The notes beneath the pieces are model-generated. The model worked only from the letters and a program-made list of their open reading frames with translations, ran no database searches and had not been told where the DNA came from. DNA of 64,000 bases. Source: Butyrivibrio fibrisolvens. Lineage in GTDB: Bacteria; Bacillota; Clostridia; Lachnospirales; Lachnospiraceae. Of the stretch, positions 56,201-63,839 are shown one piece after another; position 1 is the stretch's first letter; each line of letters opens with the position of its first letter. The position numbers and the translations under genes are program-made. The DNA lies in assembly GCF_023206215.1 (NCBI RefSeq), contig NZ_CP065800.1:3286001-3350000 (forward strand), given 5' to 3'.

Positions 56201-57206
56201 TGTTCTCAATATTATCTATATTGCTCTGGGATATCTCAGAAGTATTAAGGCTTACGACCTTGGCAGATACATAGGTATTACCAAACTCAAGGCCCTTAAT
56301 TGTTATAGTCGTAAGAGGCTTATCACCATCTTTACCGGTAAAAAAGTACAGATTGTCCTTGGTCTTACCTGTACTTACAAGGCCAGTTGTCGGTTCTGCA
56401 ACATTTATGATCTTGGTACTGCCGATAGTCCAGATGACAGCCTTTGAGGTATCTGAAACTGCGCCTTCAGGAAGGCTGAAGGTTATGGTATTACCTTTGC
56501 CCACAACAGTAGCTTTAATCCCTGCTCCGGTTCCTGTCATCTCAAGATCTGTCTTATCGGAAGTCTTGGCATCACGTATATCAATTACACTTTTATCCTC
56601 GTAATAGTATCCGCTATTACTCTGGACATAGTAACCCGGCACAAGTTCTCTGCCGATAAGACCGGCTCCTGCATTAAGGATATAATAGTCATCATCAGGA
56701 TTGCCATTTGCATCATTGATGACATAAGGAGGCTCACCATGATTGTAAGCTTTGAGCTGATAAGTCATAGGATAGTCAGTCTCACCTGCATCAGGATCTG
56801 CAGACATGATGCTCTCTTCCTGAAGCGCAGTTACTACATCTCCTATACCAACTGTCGGATTGTATTCATAACCATCAGTCTGATCCTTAACATCCTTATA
56901 CTCTCTGAAAGGCTCATACCCGGAAGCAAAATATCCCATGGAAGCCTGTTCGTAGTCATCTGCTATCTCCACAAGACTAAAATCAGACGATCCTGCAATT
57001 CTGTCATCAAGATCCATGAAGGTGTCGGCTGCTGCCAGCGACCTGTTCATAGAACTAAATGGCAGCACAGCAACCACGCTACCTGCGACAACAGTTGCAA
57101 GTACTTTGGCAGAGCGTCTTTTTACAACTTTCTTATTAAGATTCTTCTTAATATATGACTTAATATGACTAAAGGTATACTTCAAATCCGTCTTCCTCCC
57201 GGCCAT
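47292..57206 (-). CDS. Giant exported repeat/low-complexity surface protein (DUF5057-like)
   Basis: 3304 residues. The N-terminus has a long basic region and a signal-like helix (AKVLATVVAGSVVAVLPFSS, about 34-53) ending AAA. Residues 60-1180 look like immunoglobulin-like beta domains. Residues about 1185-1735 are a huge Gly/Ser/Asp/Asn-rich region with one short folded island (about 1455-1505) and a TGTGTGTDTGSGTGTGT run. The C-terminal half has a DUF5057-like part (SIRVLELEPCYAFKYFQYDD near 2090) and alpha/beta segments such as YDMIIVGFTDMFPNIPNENA. There is no LPXTG end. ATG 57206 lacks a ribosome site; a TTG seven codons on (57185) has GGAGG. Its place after the pseudopilins suggests a pilus-associated adhesin or tip protein. 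Confidence 0.8.
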   Translation of the reverse strand: MAGRKTDLKYTFSHIKSYIKKNLNKKVVKRRSAKVLATVVAGSVVAVLPFSSMNRSLAAADTFMDLDDRIAGSSDFSLVEIADDYEQASMGYFASGYEPFREYKDVKDQTDGYEYNPTVGIGDVVTALQEESIMSADPDAGETDYPMTYQLKAYNHGEPPYVINDANGNPDDDYYILNAGAGLIGRELVPGYYVQSNSGYYYEDKSVIDIRDAKTSDKTDLEMTGTGAGIKATVVGKGNTITFSLPEGAVSDTSKAVIWTIGSTKIINVAEPTTGLVSTGKTKDNLYFFTGKDGDKPLTTITIKGLEFGNTYVSAKVVSLNTSEISQSNIDNIENRYVVSDTNGGYRIYNAMVTCAEPAAEIVYYLGISIDGEKDSDGNPIYYYKKINETENKKINLYIGKKDGIKLNAYIGVLTSEGKFKPVSNYDTGFEYTWTNAYYDNLDINTTDNTNSIETVNNKPNQISIGKSITLKANAANKYTGLTVEAKYSANNEYRYPMPDAFPFDVVVVDTFYAVYNYKGQIKAIDSGNSSGIPTITMSEDDYNSDTNMYTYTIKYLGWDENTSSFIELSPVVEVANISDSTTVEGISTIQLKSNGDNTYTLDLKPIGTGNAWARVSPEKTSVSDSDRLRFELNYISTVRDNKNNYYHSGDYIGVTESETVETQEGQKIAYKIDLTASVINKDDTLNHVSKNSSLYRFEWRVDKNDVSKEILENNTARFTYTGNITDYKVKVDVEVYNNETNTHIENFDSVYYLLFNFTGETLLYAEYNGSYYNASKNRVSSTNPIKVTNKDETAVITGCVGSVVTVDNEEVFVKKSGTYSYTWVVNTDTGVLTKLNKLEEKNSSVKLGANETGVYSFDLSVNDSSIDPNTGRFYISFSFYNVYSISASATFDSEEEISGTYYPSEKMTLGTLGTFYVGSSNENFEVKPSSKFTSISNVDEPYEGYVTVSDMAEYGGNNPNIKAAKKLVVNLSKSGILTLVLGPENSSNTDDYLTLVFSSVVIYKVDGVLLTGGESGTSYTLDEVNFANSKTIICIIGSNCANLEKGEITAISGDSSKCTVNIKNHTAVSGDSDIQYEDILSITVTDTGKYNISIRPESDTTAANALTLTISANKVELHTSMYYSTYDSEGIDDIDDIDSAPTTSEEEEDLEAGDEHTVTMSLSEIANFVLETNMQVDIEQSFEVDENAGSGSNSNGGSEDDEDDEDSDKSSSDTDTSGGDNGSGGEGGSSGGGSGAGENGDSSGDVNESGGDRGSSGDGNESGGDGGSSGDDNGSEGDGGSSGGGNNSGGEGGDDSSDGQARLDNYSQNSGRLYMTATAAGEGGSSSGSGDQGSSDNDGGSGLGSDDGGNGSGSGDNGSGSGSDGSGSGSGNNGGSSDGTGSSGSDSGADNTGNKGGSSSDNDSKIGNTADDSNKDDSGKDGSAKDDFDTEDDEDLEDKEGSGKSGSKDISGDTSVKESSVDDETYTYTLPIIPSEPGIYTITLKPAGSDDESEYITIKIVVIADEEDGESTGSKKSTKSSSSASASTGSSDDEADAAGSASTESSADSSKSSSGSSDESTSSGSASTGKTSSGSGAGGSGSSAGGSGSGGSTGSTGSGGSSGSTGSGGNTEGSGSGDNTQEPSQDNNTDNTTNNNNNTDGGSGDNNNNGDGNESGNNSGGDGDGGSSGDSGLSGSANASEGSGSSDTINDQGTPASSEPSGLRHRNVMIATGTGTGTGTDTGSGTGTGTNTGSGTDSDTDEIVDSTQKYDNAKEMEGGYYVLSCAEDASLLSGVAETDRYNFSLTKPSSGKYFAGYGYAYYITINHDWLKYYVFGDDETRTDDNNVNLTLYLYTLCDTFDKEREGYNEEINDIVGSITDADLVYLSADGMTLDGKSAIGDGESDTRKIYDIPVDCARQILTSSYSQSGTTGVYPQAVIVNRSIYDNNAASALNSKASTYYALSRFLMTDIKDNIILNTPGLSSDDDGTFTSSLAGISNYTSFSTGSSNYEASKDVTKVNGAYNYKNIYIGKYNTGDFTSSFGVEYKNVPEVFNRSFAKTYTNPMISSGFEELLEFIIRENVYRGRKSIGNMSYTISPSVVVQYILIFSGSDLTLYKSSIRVLELEPCYAFKYFQYDDGGADVEYRQAQRAEVFAEKFAPNLSLLEDPDYMTGTFSQGSAAQTTILNRIKITGMTTSEFAGIIGDPCEDYDVIYIGSQTIDTAVYTYGVTNQSVTTYYYGIKNATKAIMNIKDTTEQCTGMPETVTGIEDNNGRTWEWYVENKVSDSSGRWRLRNNNGNYKSNKGVPSTLSYTANDGTVYNWNGTKWYKTSKYSVYNSSNMNGILYTHVGDSMNDSAMYVDGADFGSVAVTHNTSVNLRLSGNDITSIQEKELENFLELGYPVIVSDDLFTFNTNLNGNGLESIIVPNGISAGASKLTTTSGTFAGRLDTNSQMYKFVKAGMGDSFSSRKYTNFVTETMGSKFTDLITEGLNKSKLTVDVTSVPTEYVAVTNGNILDPNQCVFLSPGSDGQYYLDFDFMITDVANPDLLDATYSVQLFLDSNGDGRFAGSTDETKSNDQIDKTFTEEIMNLSITGGSTTSLMPYTTYHLTRQLPNGYYGSVAWKLKITNNKPNSENASLCSHDSISGICAVIPSGAEERVEINVLQVFPYIPNSTSAGGGSDIAKTYDISGAVSRDLSYQQYYSPSSDWYSMLENIPGYDVNIYSISSYDFGIAYEKNYDASKITEESDILEVELEGGHLVSPTTIAGNFNEAIDRNGDGDTDDANERPTGPTQLSSYDMIIVGFTDMFPNIPNENAVKSLVTYGKSGRAMLFTHDTTSWIYDTSLYGRAGLNANLAGSSYRQFVIQSQWSDWFASSYLSNAIRDLCGMDRFGYVGANNVYGSAYSTVYDPSPYLPNSGNALSGSYKLATTNHSIFGSNTYKNLAVGGYTNRNSNKNAYYVSLVNEGTISKYPYDLEDEMFVASTHGQYFQLNLDMDNNADGESDITVWYTLDSRDMDTNGNGTVEPGEHVQNFVSTYTKNGANDVYEASPHDVRNNYYIYNRGNISYSGVGHSAVTQCTTPEVQLFINTMIMAYNSGVKAASISITDEAFSKELTTDKLPYDAYAQEMYVTDEQANTAINEEGDTVDSLNVDAYYPVYFSLTDLNVGIKTQNIRVNFSYGMRSQQYTNYNSQTLTYALGPYGASYSSSTTPAAPYPAYLCADTNGNGIIEDGEKTRLTAGGDGYYRIYNGERTSNAFVTYYIEVDIPIYDLNNNGSGVAMGESDTLDIYVHAALTGEVNGVTSTVHSTDSMSLLRQELYDLD
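52030..53640. repeat. GC-rich repetitive section encoding the Gly/Ser/Asp-rich region
   Basis: Short imperfect repeats such as CACCTGACGAGCCGCC and TCTCCTCCGGATTCATTACC recur within about 1.6 kb. Base composition is higher in GC than the flanks, and several long open frames appear on other strands merely because stops are rare here. Expect length variation between strains. Confidence 0.8.
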
Positions 57207-57302
57207 TAATTGTCTTATCAGAAAATGTTATGAATATTTATGCCACTAGCCTTCTGATTTTCTTATGTATATTTATTTCTCCATTATCATATTTTTCTAC
57301 TC

Positions 57303-58040
57303 TCAATACCGATATTCACTTTCAGATCCTTCTGTGCTGCCTTCAGATTCTTCACTGCTTTTAGGCCCATACATACTCGTATCATTTCTAAGAGCTACTG
57401 TGAAGTCATACGTATAGATTCTCTCTGAATACTCAAGTGCCATCTCAACATTTACAACCTTAGCATCATCAACGACTTTGACCTTAAAATCAGAAACATA
57501 ATCAGACAGTACAGGCCAGGTAGTCATATCGTCAGAATACATACTTTCGGAATCTGTAATAGTAACTTTTTTGACCTTACCATCTTCAAATTCTGCTATT
57601 ACAGGGATTCCATCTGCTGAACCGTCAGCTCCCGCAACATAATAGATTTTGCTTTGTTCACTGTCATATGCGATGATCGCAGCTCTTGCATGAATCGTCC
57701 CGTTTTCAAAATCGCTCTGTTTCTGGGCAGAACCTACGTTTTTATCATAGTAATCATTATCAATTGACAATACTGCAAACATAGTAGAACTTTCATCTGC
57801 ACCTTCCGGCATATAAAGGCCAAGATCGGCATTAGTTATATAAGTCGTGATCTGACTTTGCAATAGCTGGGACCTTGTCTGTAGGTTTAGATCCTTGTTC
57901 TGTCTCTGATACAGATTGATTCCTGTAGTTATGAGCGTTCCCAGGATCAGGCCCACTATAGCCAATATCGCGATCACTATAACAAGCTCTACGAGGGAAA
58001 AACCTTTATTCAGTTCATCTGTTCTATCGTTATTATTCAT
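57303..58040 (-). CDS. Pseudopilin (type IV pilin-like) 1
   Basis: 245 residues. A 13-residue leader ends NKG, cut before FSLVELVIVIAILAI; Glu5 is present. About 220 residues of beta-rich globular domain follow and end in a Ser/Glu tail. Such proteins are inserted in the membrane, processed by a prepilin peptidase and built into a pilus or its tip. It lies between pseudopilin 2 and the giant surface protein. Confidence 0.88.
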   Translation of the reverse strand: MNNNDRTDELNKGFSLVELVIVIAILAIVGLILGTLITTGINLYQRQNKDLNLQTRSQLLQSQITTYITNADLGLYMPEGADESSTMFAVLSIDNDYYDKNVGSAQKQSDFENGTIHARAAIIAYDSEQSKIYYVAGADGSADGIPVIAEFEDGKVKKVTITDSESMYSDDMTTWPVLSDYVSDFKVKVVDDAKVVNVEMALEYSERIYTYDFTVALRNDTSMYGPKSSEESEGSTEGSESEYRY

Positions 58041-58119
58041 AAGTGACTATGCTCATCCGTTTATAACTGCAAATCATTTATAACCTGCTCTTTATTGATG
58101 CATTCCTTGTACACCTCTA

Positions 58120-58683
58120 CTACTGTTCCATCGTAGCCTTGCCTGTTGCAGGAGTCATGTAGATGGTATAGCTCTTGCCCTGTTTGAATGTTAGTTTAGT
58201 CATGTAGCCTTCATCTGAATACTTAAGGAAAGCTCCTGTGGCTCTGTCATAAGCTATTTTTATGTCAGTTCCTGTAAGGTTCACTTCGTTTCCGCCTACA
58301 ACTGCTATGATATCTACATTGGCCGCGCCTACACTTATCTGATCTACTATTGTCTCTCCTTCTTTGTTCTTATTGACCTGCATTATCAATATGCGGCCAC
58401 CGCCGTCAGGTTTTATCTCAAGATATACATCTGCATCAGCTGATAGTCCTGATTCCGGCGCGCCGGTTGACTTACTAAGTGTTAATACTCTGACCTTGGA
58501 CAGAGCCGAAAGGGTATCCTGCGCACACTCTCTTGCTGCCCGGCCGTTCAAGATGCCGATCATGGATATAAGACCTGTAGATAAGACAGCCATAATAGCA
58601 ATGATAATAATCAGCTCTACCAGGGATACACCTTTATCATTTATGCATTTATTCTTATTTTTAATATAAGGATTCTTATGCAT
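58120..58683 (-). CDS. Pseudopilin (type IV pilin-like) 2
   Basis: 187 residues. Leader with many Lys and Asn, then NDKG cut before VSLVELIIIIAIMAV, Glu5 present. The small globular domain has the compact size of GspH/FimT-like minor pilins. The gap to the upstream PilX-like gene is 45 bp, in the same operon. Confidence 0.88.
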   Translation of the reverse strand: MHKNPYIKNKNKCINDKGVSLVELIIIIAIMAVLSTGLISMIGILNGRAARECAQDTLSALSKVRVLTLSKSTGAPESGLSADADVYLEIKPDGGGRILIMQVNKNKEGETIVDQISVGAANVDIIAVVGGNEVNLTGTDIKIAYDRATGAFLKYSDEGYMTKLTFKQGKSYTIYMTPATGKATMEQ

Positions 58684-58728
58684 TTCTCGTCACCAATTAC
58701 AATCATTTGACAGACACTTCCCAAAGTT

Positions 58729-61143
58729 TTAGTACTTCTTCCATCCGCTATAAGTGATAAGATCCGCTGTATTGAAGATCGCATCGCCCATAGCATCTGC
58801 ATTGTCTGATTTTTCCAAAAGAGAGAAATCTTCTCCGGAGGTAAAAAGGTTAGCAACGCACAGGCCTGTTGACTCATCTTGTAATGTAAATACGCTGCTA
58901 AGAGCGTCCGGATCATTTTTTATCTCACTTACACCTGTCATAGTGATCTTGCCATCGCAGATGATGGTACCTGTAAAACTGGTACTGATATTCACATCTC
59001 CGCCTACAGTGATTATCATGTTAAGTCCGTCAACATCGGAACTATAATTGCAGTCTCCGTAATATACTCTGACTCTGTCCTTGCCAGCCTCATCTTTAAA
59101 GACAACATAGTTACCGCTTTTACTGGTACTTGATCTTAACTTCTCAATATTCTTCTGACTTATAAGATTCTGATATACGCTGTCCTTCTCATCTCCGGTA
59201 AGACCTTCATAATTGACCGATAGATTGGTACACAGGGTATAGTAGGACTTCTCATATATCTCTGATTCTATGTCTGTATCGATACTGCTGTACTGACCGG
59301 AAGTAGCATATGAATCATCAACCATCTGCCAGGATACATAGCCGTTTTCATCTTTTATCACACCTCCAGCGCTATCCATCTGAGGTATCAGGATATTGCC
59401 AGCGAGATTGAGCCTTATAAAATCTGACCCTGTCGGGAACTTAAAATCAGACACATACGCACTTAGATACCTGTTCATCTTCTGGGGGTTAGCTTCATAA
59501 TATGCTTTGAAGAAATCTCCTGCTGCCTTCATAGGGTCAGTTGCAGTTGACTTACCAAAATCCATATAGAAATACATCCATCCGTCCTGATTGATGACAG
59601 TAGAGTATGCCTTGTCATTTAGTCCATATGAAGATTCGTCCATCAAAGACGATCCAAGGCTTCTAACTGTAGCGCCGTAATATACAGGAAGCATAGTTTT
59701 ACCTGTAGCTGCGCTGTAATCTGTATAGTATTCATAATAATCAGCATAAGGCAGCGGATTTCTTTGAAGGACAGGTGAATAGTAAGTCGTCCCACCATCT
59801 ACATAAGAGTACCAGCCCACACATTCATAAGGAACCAGATAAGCGATCTGCCCTGCCTTGGAAGTCATGGATTCTCCCATAGGGAGATTGTCTTTTTTGT
59901 CATCAAGATAGGATATACCGATGTATGCATTTCCAAGAAGTTCAAAACTATCAATCTTGGAAAAATCGGCGCTCACCCCAGTTCCATTGAAGATAATGGA
60001 ACTACTGCGTGAAGAGTCGATATCCTGACTATGACCATAACCATAGTAGCTGCCCGCAAGTTTCACGGAAGTCTTTCGACCTCCTATAGTAAGATCATCC
60101 TTGACATAAGTATTGCCAAGAAGCTCTAAATTATAGGCTCCATTGCTGGCAGGAAATGCCTTTTCATCCCTGTCACCAACTTTAATATTTCTGGCCCATA
60201 CATTAGAAGGAACGCCACTTGAAGATGCGCTATTATCCTCACGATCTACATGGAAGAAGCCGTTTCCTATAGTCACGATAGTGCCGCCTACCGTATTATA
60301 GGGATCTGCAGCATCCGCTTTTCTGTCCCCTCCTGCAACGATATAAGGACAATTAACTATCTCAAGTCCTGCTCCGCTATCTATTTTGATAGAATAGTCA
60401 TCACCAGCCTGACTAGCAGCAGCTCCTGTATCATGTCTTCCTGCATAGACGCTGACTCCTGATATCTTGGTAGTTCCGCTTGTAACCTCGATAGAATTGT
60501 CCGCAACAAGCGCATATCCTACCACTATAGGAAGTGAGAACTTAGTATTAAAGCCAAGATCCGGACACTTTATATTAATATCAGTCTCGATTATAGATAC
60601 GTCACCTGTCTCATCAGTATAGGTAACCTTAACACCTGATATTCTGATAAAATCCTCAAATTCAGTAATTTCAGAGGGGCTTGTAACCTGTACATATGGC
60701 GGCTCTGGCTCTGAAGCTTTACTTCTTGTAACAAATTTGGTGAAATCCTTGGTAGAGAGACTTGACATAAGGCTTGTCTTATATTTTTGCCATACAAGTT
60801 TTGAAGATTCTTCCTTCTCTTTGTCTGTTAACGATTCCGAATAATTCTGCATTATTGATATATATGCATCGGAGAAGCAGATCGAAGCTTCCTTCTGAAG
60901 GCCTGCAGCAATCTCATCCATGGCTACTTCTGCAGAATAGTAGTTCTCCTGAATCTTGAACTGCTGACTTTTCATCTCAAAGTTATACAAGGACATATAC
61001 ATGATAATAGACAGCAGCAGTCCTACAAATGAAAGAACTACTATCGCCATTACCATGGACATACCGCGATCATCATCCTTAACTTTTTGAAGTGAAGAAA
61101 GAATACGACTATTATATTTATGTAATGAGAATCTGTCTTTCAT
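58729..61143 (-). CDS. PilX-like large minor pilin or pilus assembly protein
   Basis: 804 residues. After a 27-residue basic leader, DDRG precedes MSMVMAIVVLSFVGLLLSII, a pilin-like helix without Glu5, as is usual for PilX/GspK-like proteins that cap the tip. The next 700 residues are a large extracellular beta-rich domain with a long Tyr/Ser-rich middle and repeated Gly-loops resembling a right-handed beta-helix segment (GTTKISGVSVYAG, GAGLEIVNCPYIVAG). Far longer than usual for PilX (about 200 residues). Confidence 0.8.
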   Translation of the reverse strand: MKDRFSLHKYNSRILSSLQKVKDDDRGMSMVMAIVVLSFVGLLLSIIMYMSLYNFEMKSQQFKIQENYYSAEVAMDEIAAGLQKEASICFSDAYISIMQNYSESLTDKEKEESSKLVWQKYKTSLMSSLSTKDFTKFVTRSKASEPEPPYVQVTSPSEITEFEDFIRISGVKVTYTDETGDVSIIETDINIKCPDLGFNTKFSLPIVVGYALVADNSIEVTSGTTKISGVSVYAGRHDTGAAASQAGDDYSIKIDSGAGLEIVNCPYIVAGGDRKADAADPYNTVGGTIVTIGNGFFHVDREDNSASSSGVPSNVWARNIKVGDRDEKAFPASNGAYNLELLGNTYVKDDLTIGGRKTSVKLAGSYYGYGHSQDIDSSRSSSIIFNGTGVSADFSKIDSFELLGNAYIGISYLDDKKDNLPMGESMTSKAGQIAYLVPYECVGWYSYVDGGTTYYSPVLQRNPLPYADYYEYYTDYSAATGKTMLPVYYGATVRSLGSSLMDESSYGLNDKAYSTVINQDGWMYFYMDFGKSTATDPMKAAGDFFKAYYEANPQKMNRYLSAYVSDFKFPTGSDFIRLNLAGNILIPQMDSAGGVIKDENGYVSWQMVDDSYATSGQYSSIDTDIESEIYEKSYYTLCTNLSVNYEGLTGDEKDSVYQNLISQKNIEKLRSSTSKSGNYVVFKDEAGKDRVRVYYGDCNYSSDVDGLNMIITVGGDVNISTSFTGTIICDGKITMTGVSEIKNDPDALSSVFTLQDESTGLCVANLFTSGEDFSLLEKSDNADAMGDAIFNTADLITYSGWKKY

Positions 61144-61235
61144 ATCTTGTACCCATCTATGCTAATATGTTCGTCTTTGATCATATGTAGAAGTTGTCAA
61201 AAGTATCTTTTGCCACCATATAGGTTGATTAAATC

Positions 61236-62588
61236 TCAGTTTTCTTCTTCATCACTTGTCATGACTACAACAGGTGTAACCGATCGGCTGTAATTCTCAG
61301 TAAACTTCTCATACTCGCCGTCTTCGTAGAACTCAACTGTAGTATCATAGACAACATTGCCTATAGCCTGGCCTCCATCAAGAGGCAGTACCTCCATAAG
61401 GTTCATATCACTAAGCCAGCAGTTAAGATTCATGGAGCCTGAATTGTAATAATATTCAAGAAAGGCCTGATTGGTGTCTTTACTTCTTTGCGATAGATTC
61501 ACGATATTGTATCCAAGATTGGTTCTGAGTGTTACATTAGGGGAACTTTCTGACGGGGACTTGCAGTTTGGATCATTGACAATAAGGTGCATCCAATAAT
61601 TGTCCGCACCTATAGCTGTCATAGCGCTTCCATCTTGATCATTTTTTTTCTGCATAGCTACTACAAGAGACATTTTCTGACTGGTATCGTTATTAACAAC
61701 GATATAATCCAACAGATTTCTTGCAGAATAATCAGAATAATAGTCAGGATAATAACATATAAAGACATTCCTCGGGTACGGAACTTCAGGATTCTTAGCA
61801 TTCTGACGATAGGTGCCACCGGCATATGTCAGTACGGAAGATGGCTGCGTAGCATCCCCAGGATAGTAGTACTTAATATTGGCGGTAACTGTAGAGCTTC
61901 CGGATGATGAGTTATCATCAATTGTTATAGTTATCTCTCTTCTGACATTTTTCTTGAGCTCTTCATCTGGAATAGTGCTGTCATCTAAAAGTACCCTTAT
62001 AGCTTCATATGCATCCTCATCATCTTCTTCATTCATAAGAAACATATAGTCGAAGTTCTCATCATAGACAGCAGCAGTACTATATTCAAAGGCATTGTAA
62101 TTATAAGCTGATGAGTCTCTTGCTGCAGAAGAAGATCCATCGCCCATATAGTGACTGGCATCGTACTTCACAATGACATCGTACTTTTTGTCACTGCCGG
62201 AAGATACCATAAGATCATTGATGGCGAACTCATATATGTTATTGTCCGAACCTATAAAGCTTCCATCTTCGGCGTAGTAGTTTCCAAGAGGTCTGAACTT
62301 AGAATACTGGGAACTTGGGATGATAAAAGGTGATGGCGCATCCTCATTGAACATAAGCGCGATATCTTCTATCGTAAAATTCCAGCTTCCTTCGAATATG
62401 GTCTGTGACAGTGTTTCGTACTCTTCGAGTTCTCCGGCTCTTTTACTAAGCTTCTGCGTGACTACAAAGCCCCTCATAAGAGGAACTACCAGAATCGCAA
62501 CTATGATGACTGCTATGATGACTTCTATTAGAGAAAAGCCGCTATTGTCATCTTTTAACCTCATGTCAGTTCTTTTATCTTCGACCAT
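61236..62588 (-). CDS. Pseudopilin (type IV pilin-like) 3, large
   Basis: 450 residues. Leader to NSG, cut before FSLIEVIIAVIIVAILVV, Glu5 present. The globular domain (about 420 residues) is larger than most pseudopilins and is rich in Asp, Tyr and Ser. PilW/GspJ-type is possible. It is separated from PilO by 393 bp that hold the third giant palindrome. The ribosome site is AAAGGAAC. Confidence 0.87.
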   Translation of the reverse strand: MVEDKRTDMRLKDDNSGFSLIEVIIAVIIVAILVVPLMRGFVVTQKLSKRAGELEEYETLSQTIFEGSWNFTIEDIALMFNEDAPSPFIIPSSQYSKFRPLGNYYAEDGSFIGSDNNIYEFAINDLMVSSGSDKKYDVIVKYDASHYMGDGSSSAARDSSAYNYNAFEYSTAAVYDENFDYMFLMNEEDDEDAYEAIRVLLDDSTIPDEELKKNVRREITITIDDNSSSGSSTVTANIKYYYPGDATQPSSVLTYAGGTYRQNAKNPEVPYPRNVFICYYPDYYSDYSARNLLDYIVVNNDTSQKMSLVVAMQKKNDQDGSAMTAIGADNYWMHLIVNDPNCKSPSESSPNVTLRTNLGYNIVNLSQRSKDTNQAFLEYYYNSGSMNLNCWLSDMNLMEVLPLDGGQAIGNVVYDTTVEFYEDGEYEKFTENYSRSVTPVVVMTSDEEEN

Positions 62589-62653
62589 GATCAGTATAAG
62601 TTCCTTTACTAAGTTCTCTTATAACTGCCTATATCATGAGTGTCATATTATTT

Positions 62654-62967
62654 TTATAAATCAAACTTCGCACTTGCCAAACATACGCCACCCTCTGAGG
62701 CAGCGCCGATACGGCCTGTTTATAATACATTTTCGTATCTTTTGAAGGTGTTATTAAATTCAGGAGCAAGATATCTGGATCTTTATATTCTTCTTAGGGT
62801 CCACCTGTCTGAGCGAAGCGAGTTTGGACCCTAGAATATAAAGATCCAGATATCTTGCCCTGAATTATAATACCTTCAAGATACGAAAATGTATTATAAA
62901 CGGGCCGTATCGGCGCTGCCTCAGAGGGTGGCGTATGTTTGGCAAGTGCGAAGTTTGAATTTTATAA
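62654..62967. repeat. Giant palindrome, copy 3
   Basis: About 314 bp; arms 62654-62800 and 62824-62967 are near-perfect complements. The outer stem (GCACTTGCCAAACATACGCC and so on) differs from copies 1 and 2, but the inner 40 bp, the tip AGGGTCC/GGACCCT and the loop CTGAGCGAAGCGAG are shared. It lies between pilus genes, PilO upstream and pseudopilin 3 downstream. Confidence 0.95.
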
Positions 62968-62981
62968 GTATAAGCAAAGGC

Positions 62982-63734
62982 TCATTGTCCGCTGCTCTGA
63001 ATGTCTGTCACGTCTCCAAATATATTGTCAGTTCCATGATTGATAAGGCCAGGACTTGGGAAAGTGTACTCTTTGTCAGTGCCTTCAAGATAGTAATAAT
63101 CTATCGTCAGCTCTCCTGAAAGTCGTCCTGTTGATGAATCGTAGCTTACATCAAGCTCAGTAACATTTTTAAAATCTTCATGGTTTATCACATTCAGGAT
63201 GATCTGCTTAAGTCCGTTATATGTTGTATCAAAGGTCATAACTTCTACAGAATCATAGAACATAAGACCGGTAACATCAGGTATGGTCCCGTCTGATTCG
63301 TACTGATTAAGGGCTATAAGACCTGTAACATCTGCTCCTGCACCTGAGAGCTGATCTTCTCTCTCCGGAACCATGATATCCATAGCTACAGGCTCATTCA
63401 AAACTGCCTCATAGGTATAGGTAGGAACAAGGATATTGGTCAGAAGCTCTGTATACATGATCTTATCAGCAGTAGTCACAAGAGACGGATATCCTGCCAT
63501 TATCTTGTTGGTATTCAGGATATACCGGTCTGTATCATTGACATAGGTGTCCTTATTGGCAGAAACCGTAGTCAGAAGCTGAACCTGATTGCTTAGTGTC
63601 ACATTCTCATCTTCTATGACTTTGGTCTTCTCATTAAGGCCATAGTAGCCATAATAGTAGGTAAGACCTGCGATCACAACGCCTCCGAATATCATAAGAA
63701 GAGCTTTATCTCTCTCAGTGATTGTTAATGCCAT
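62982..63734 (-). CDS. PilO-like type IV pilus inner membrane protein
   Basis: About 250 residues; the start at 63734 (MALTITERDKALLMIFGGVV) has GGAGG upstream, and ten further upstream codons are unlikely to be used. One transmembrane helix (about 12-30), a coiled coil (about 35-60: KTKVIEDENVTLSNQVQLL) and a ferredoxin-like C-terminal domain with a Gly/Ser tail. PilO pairs with PilN in the pilus alignment complex. A PilN-like gene would be expected upstream, where a partial ORF ends. Confidence 0.82.
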   Translation of the reverse strand: MALTITERDKALLMIFGGVVIAGLTYYYGYYGLNEKTKVIEDENVTLSNQVQLLTTVSANKDTYVNDTDRYILNTNKIMAGYPSLVTTADKIMYTELLTNILVPTYTYEAVLNEPVAMDIMVPEREDQLSGAGADVTGLIALNQYESDGTIPDVTGLMFYDSVEVMTFDTTYNGLKQIILNVINHEDFKNVTELDVSYDSSTGRLSGELTIDYYYLEGTDKEYTFPSPGLINHGTDNIFGDVTDIQSSGQ

Positions 63735-63839
63735 AATAACCTCCGAATCTCTGTCTATAGCCAAAATAAGCTTTGAAATAAACCATTTACTATAACGTTA
63801 CTACTTCATCACCAGATCAGATTACGTGATCGCAGGATA

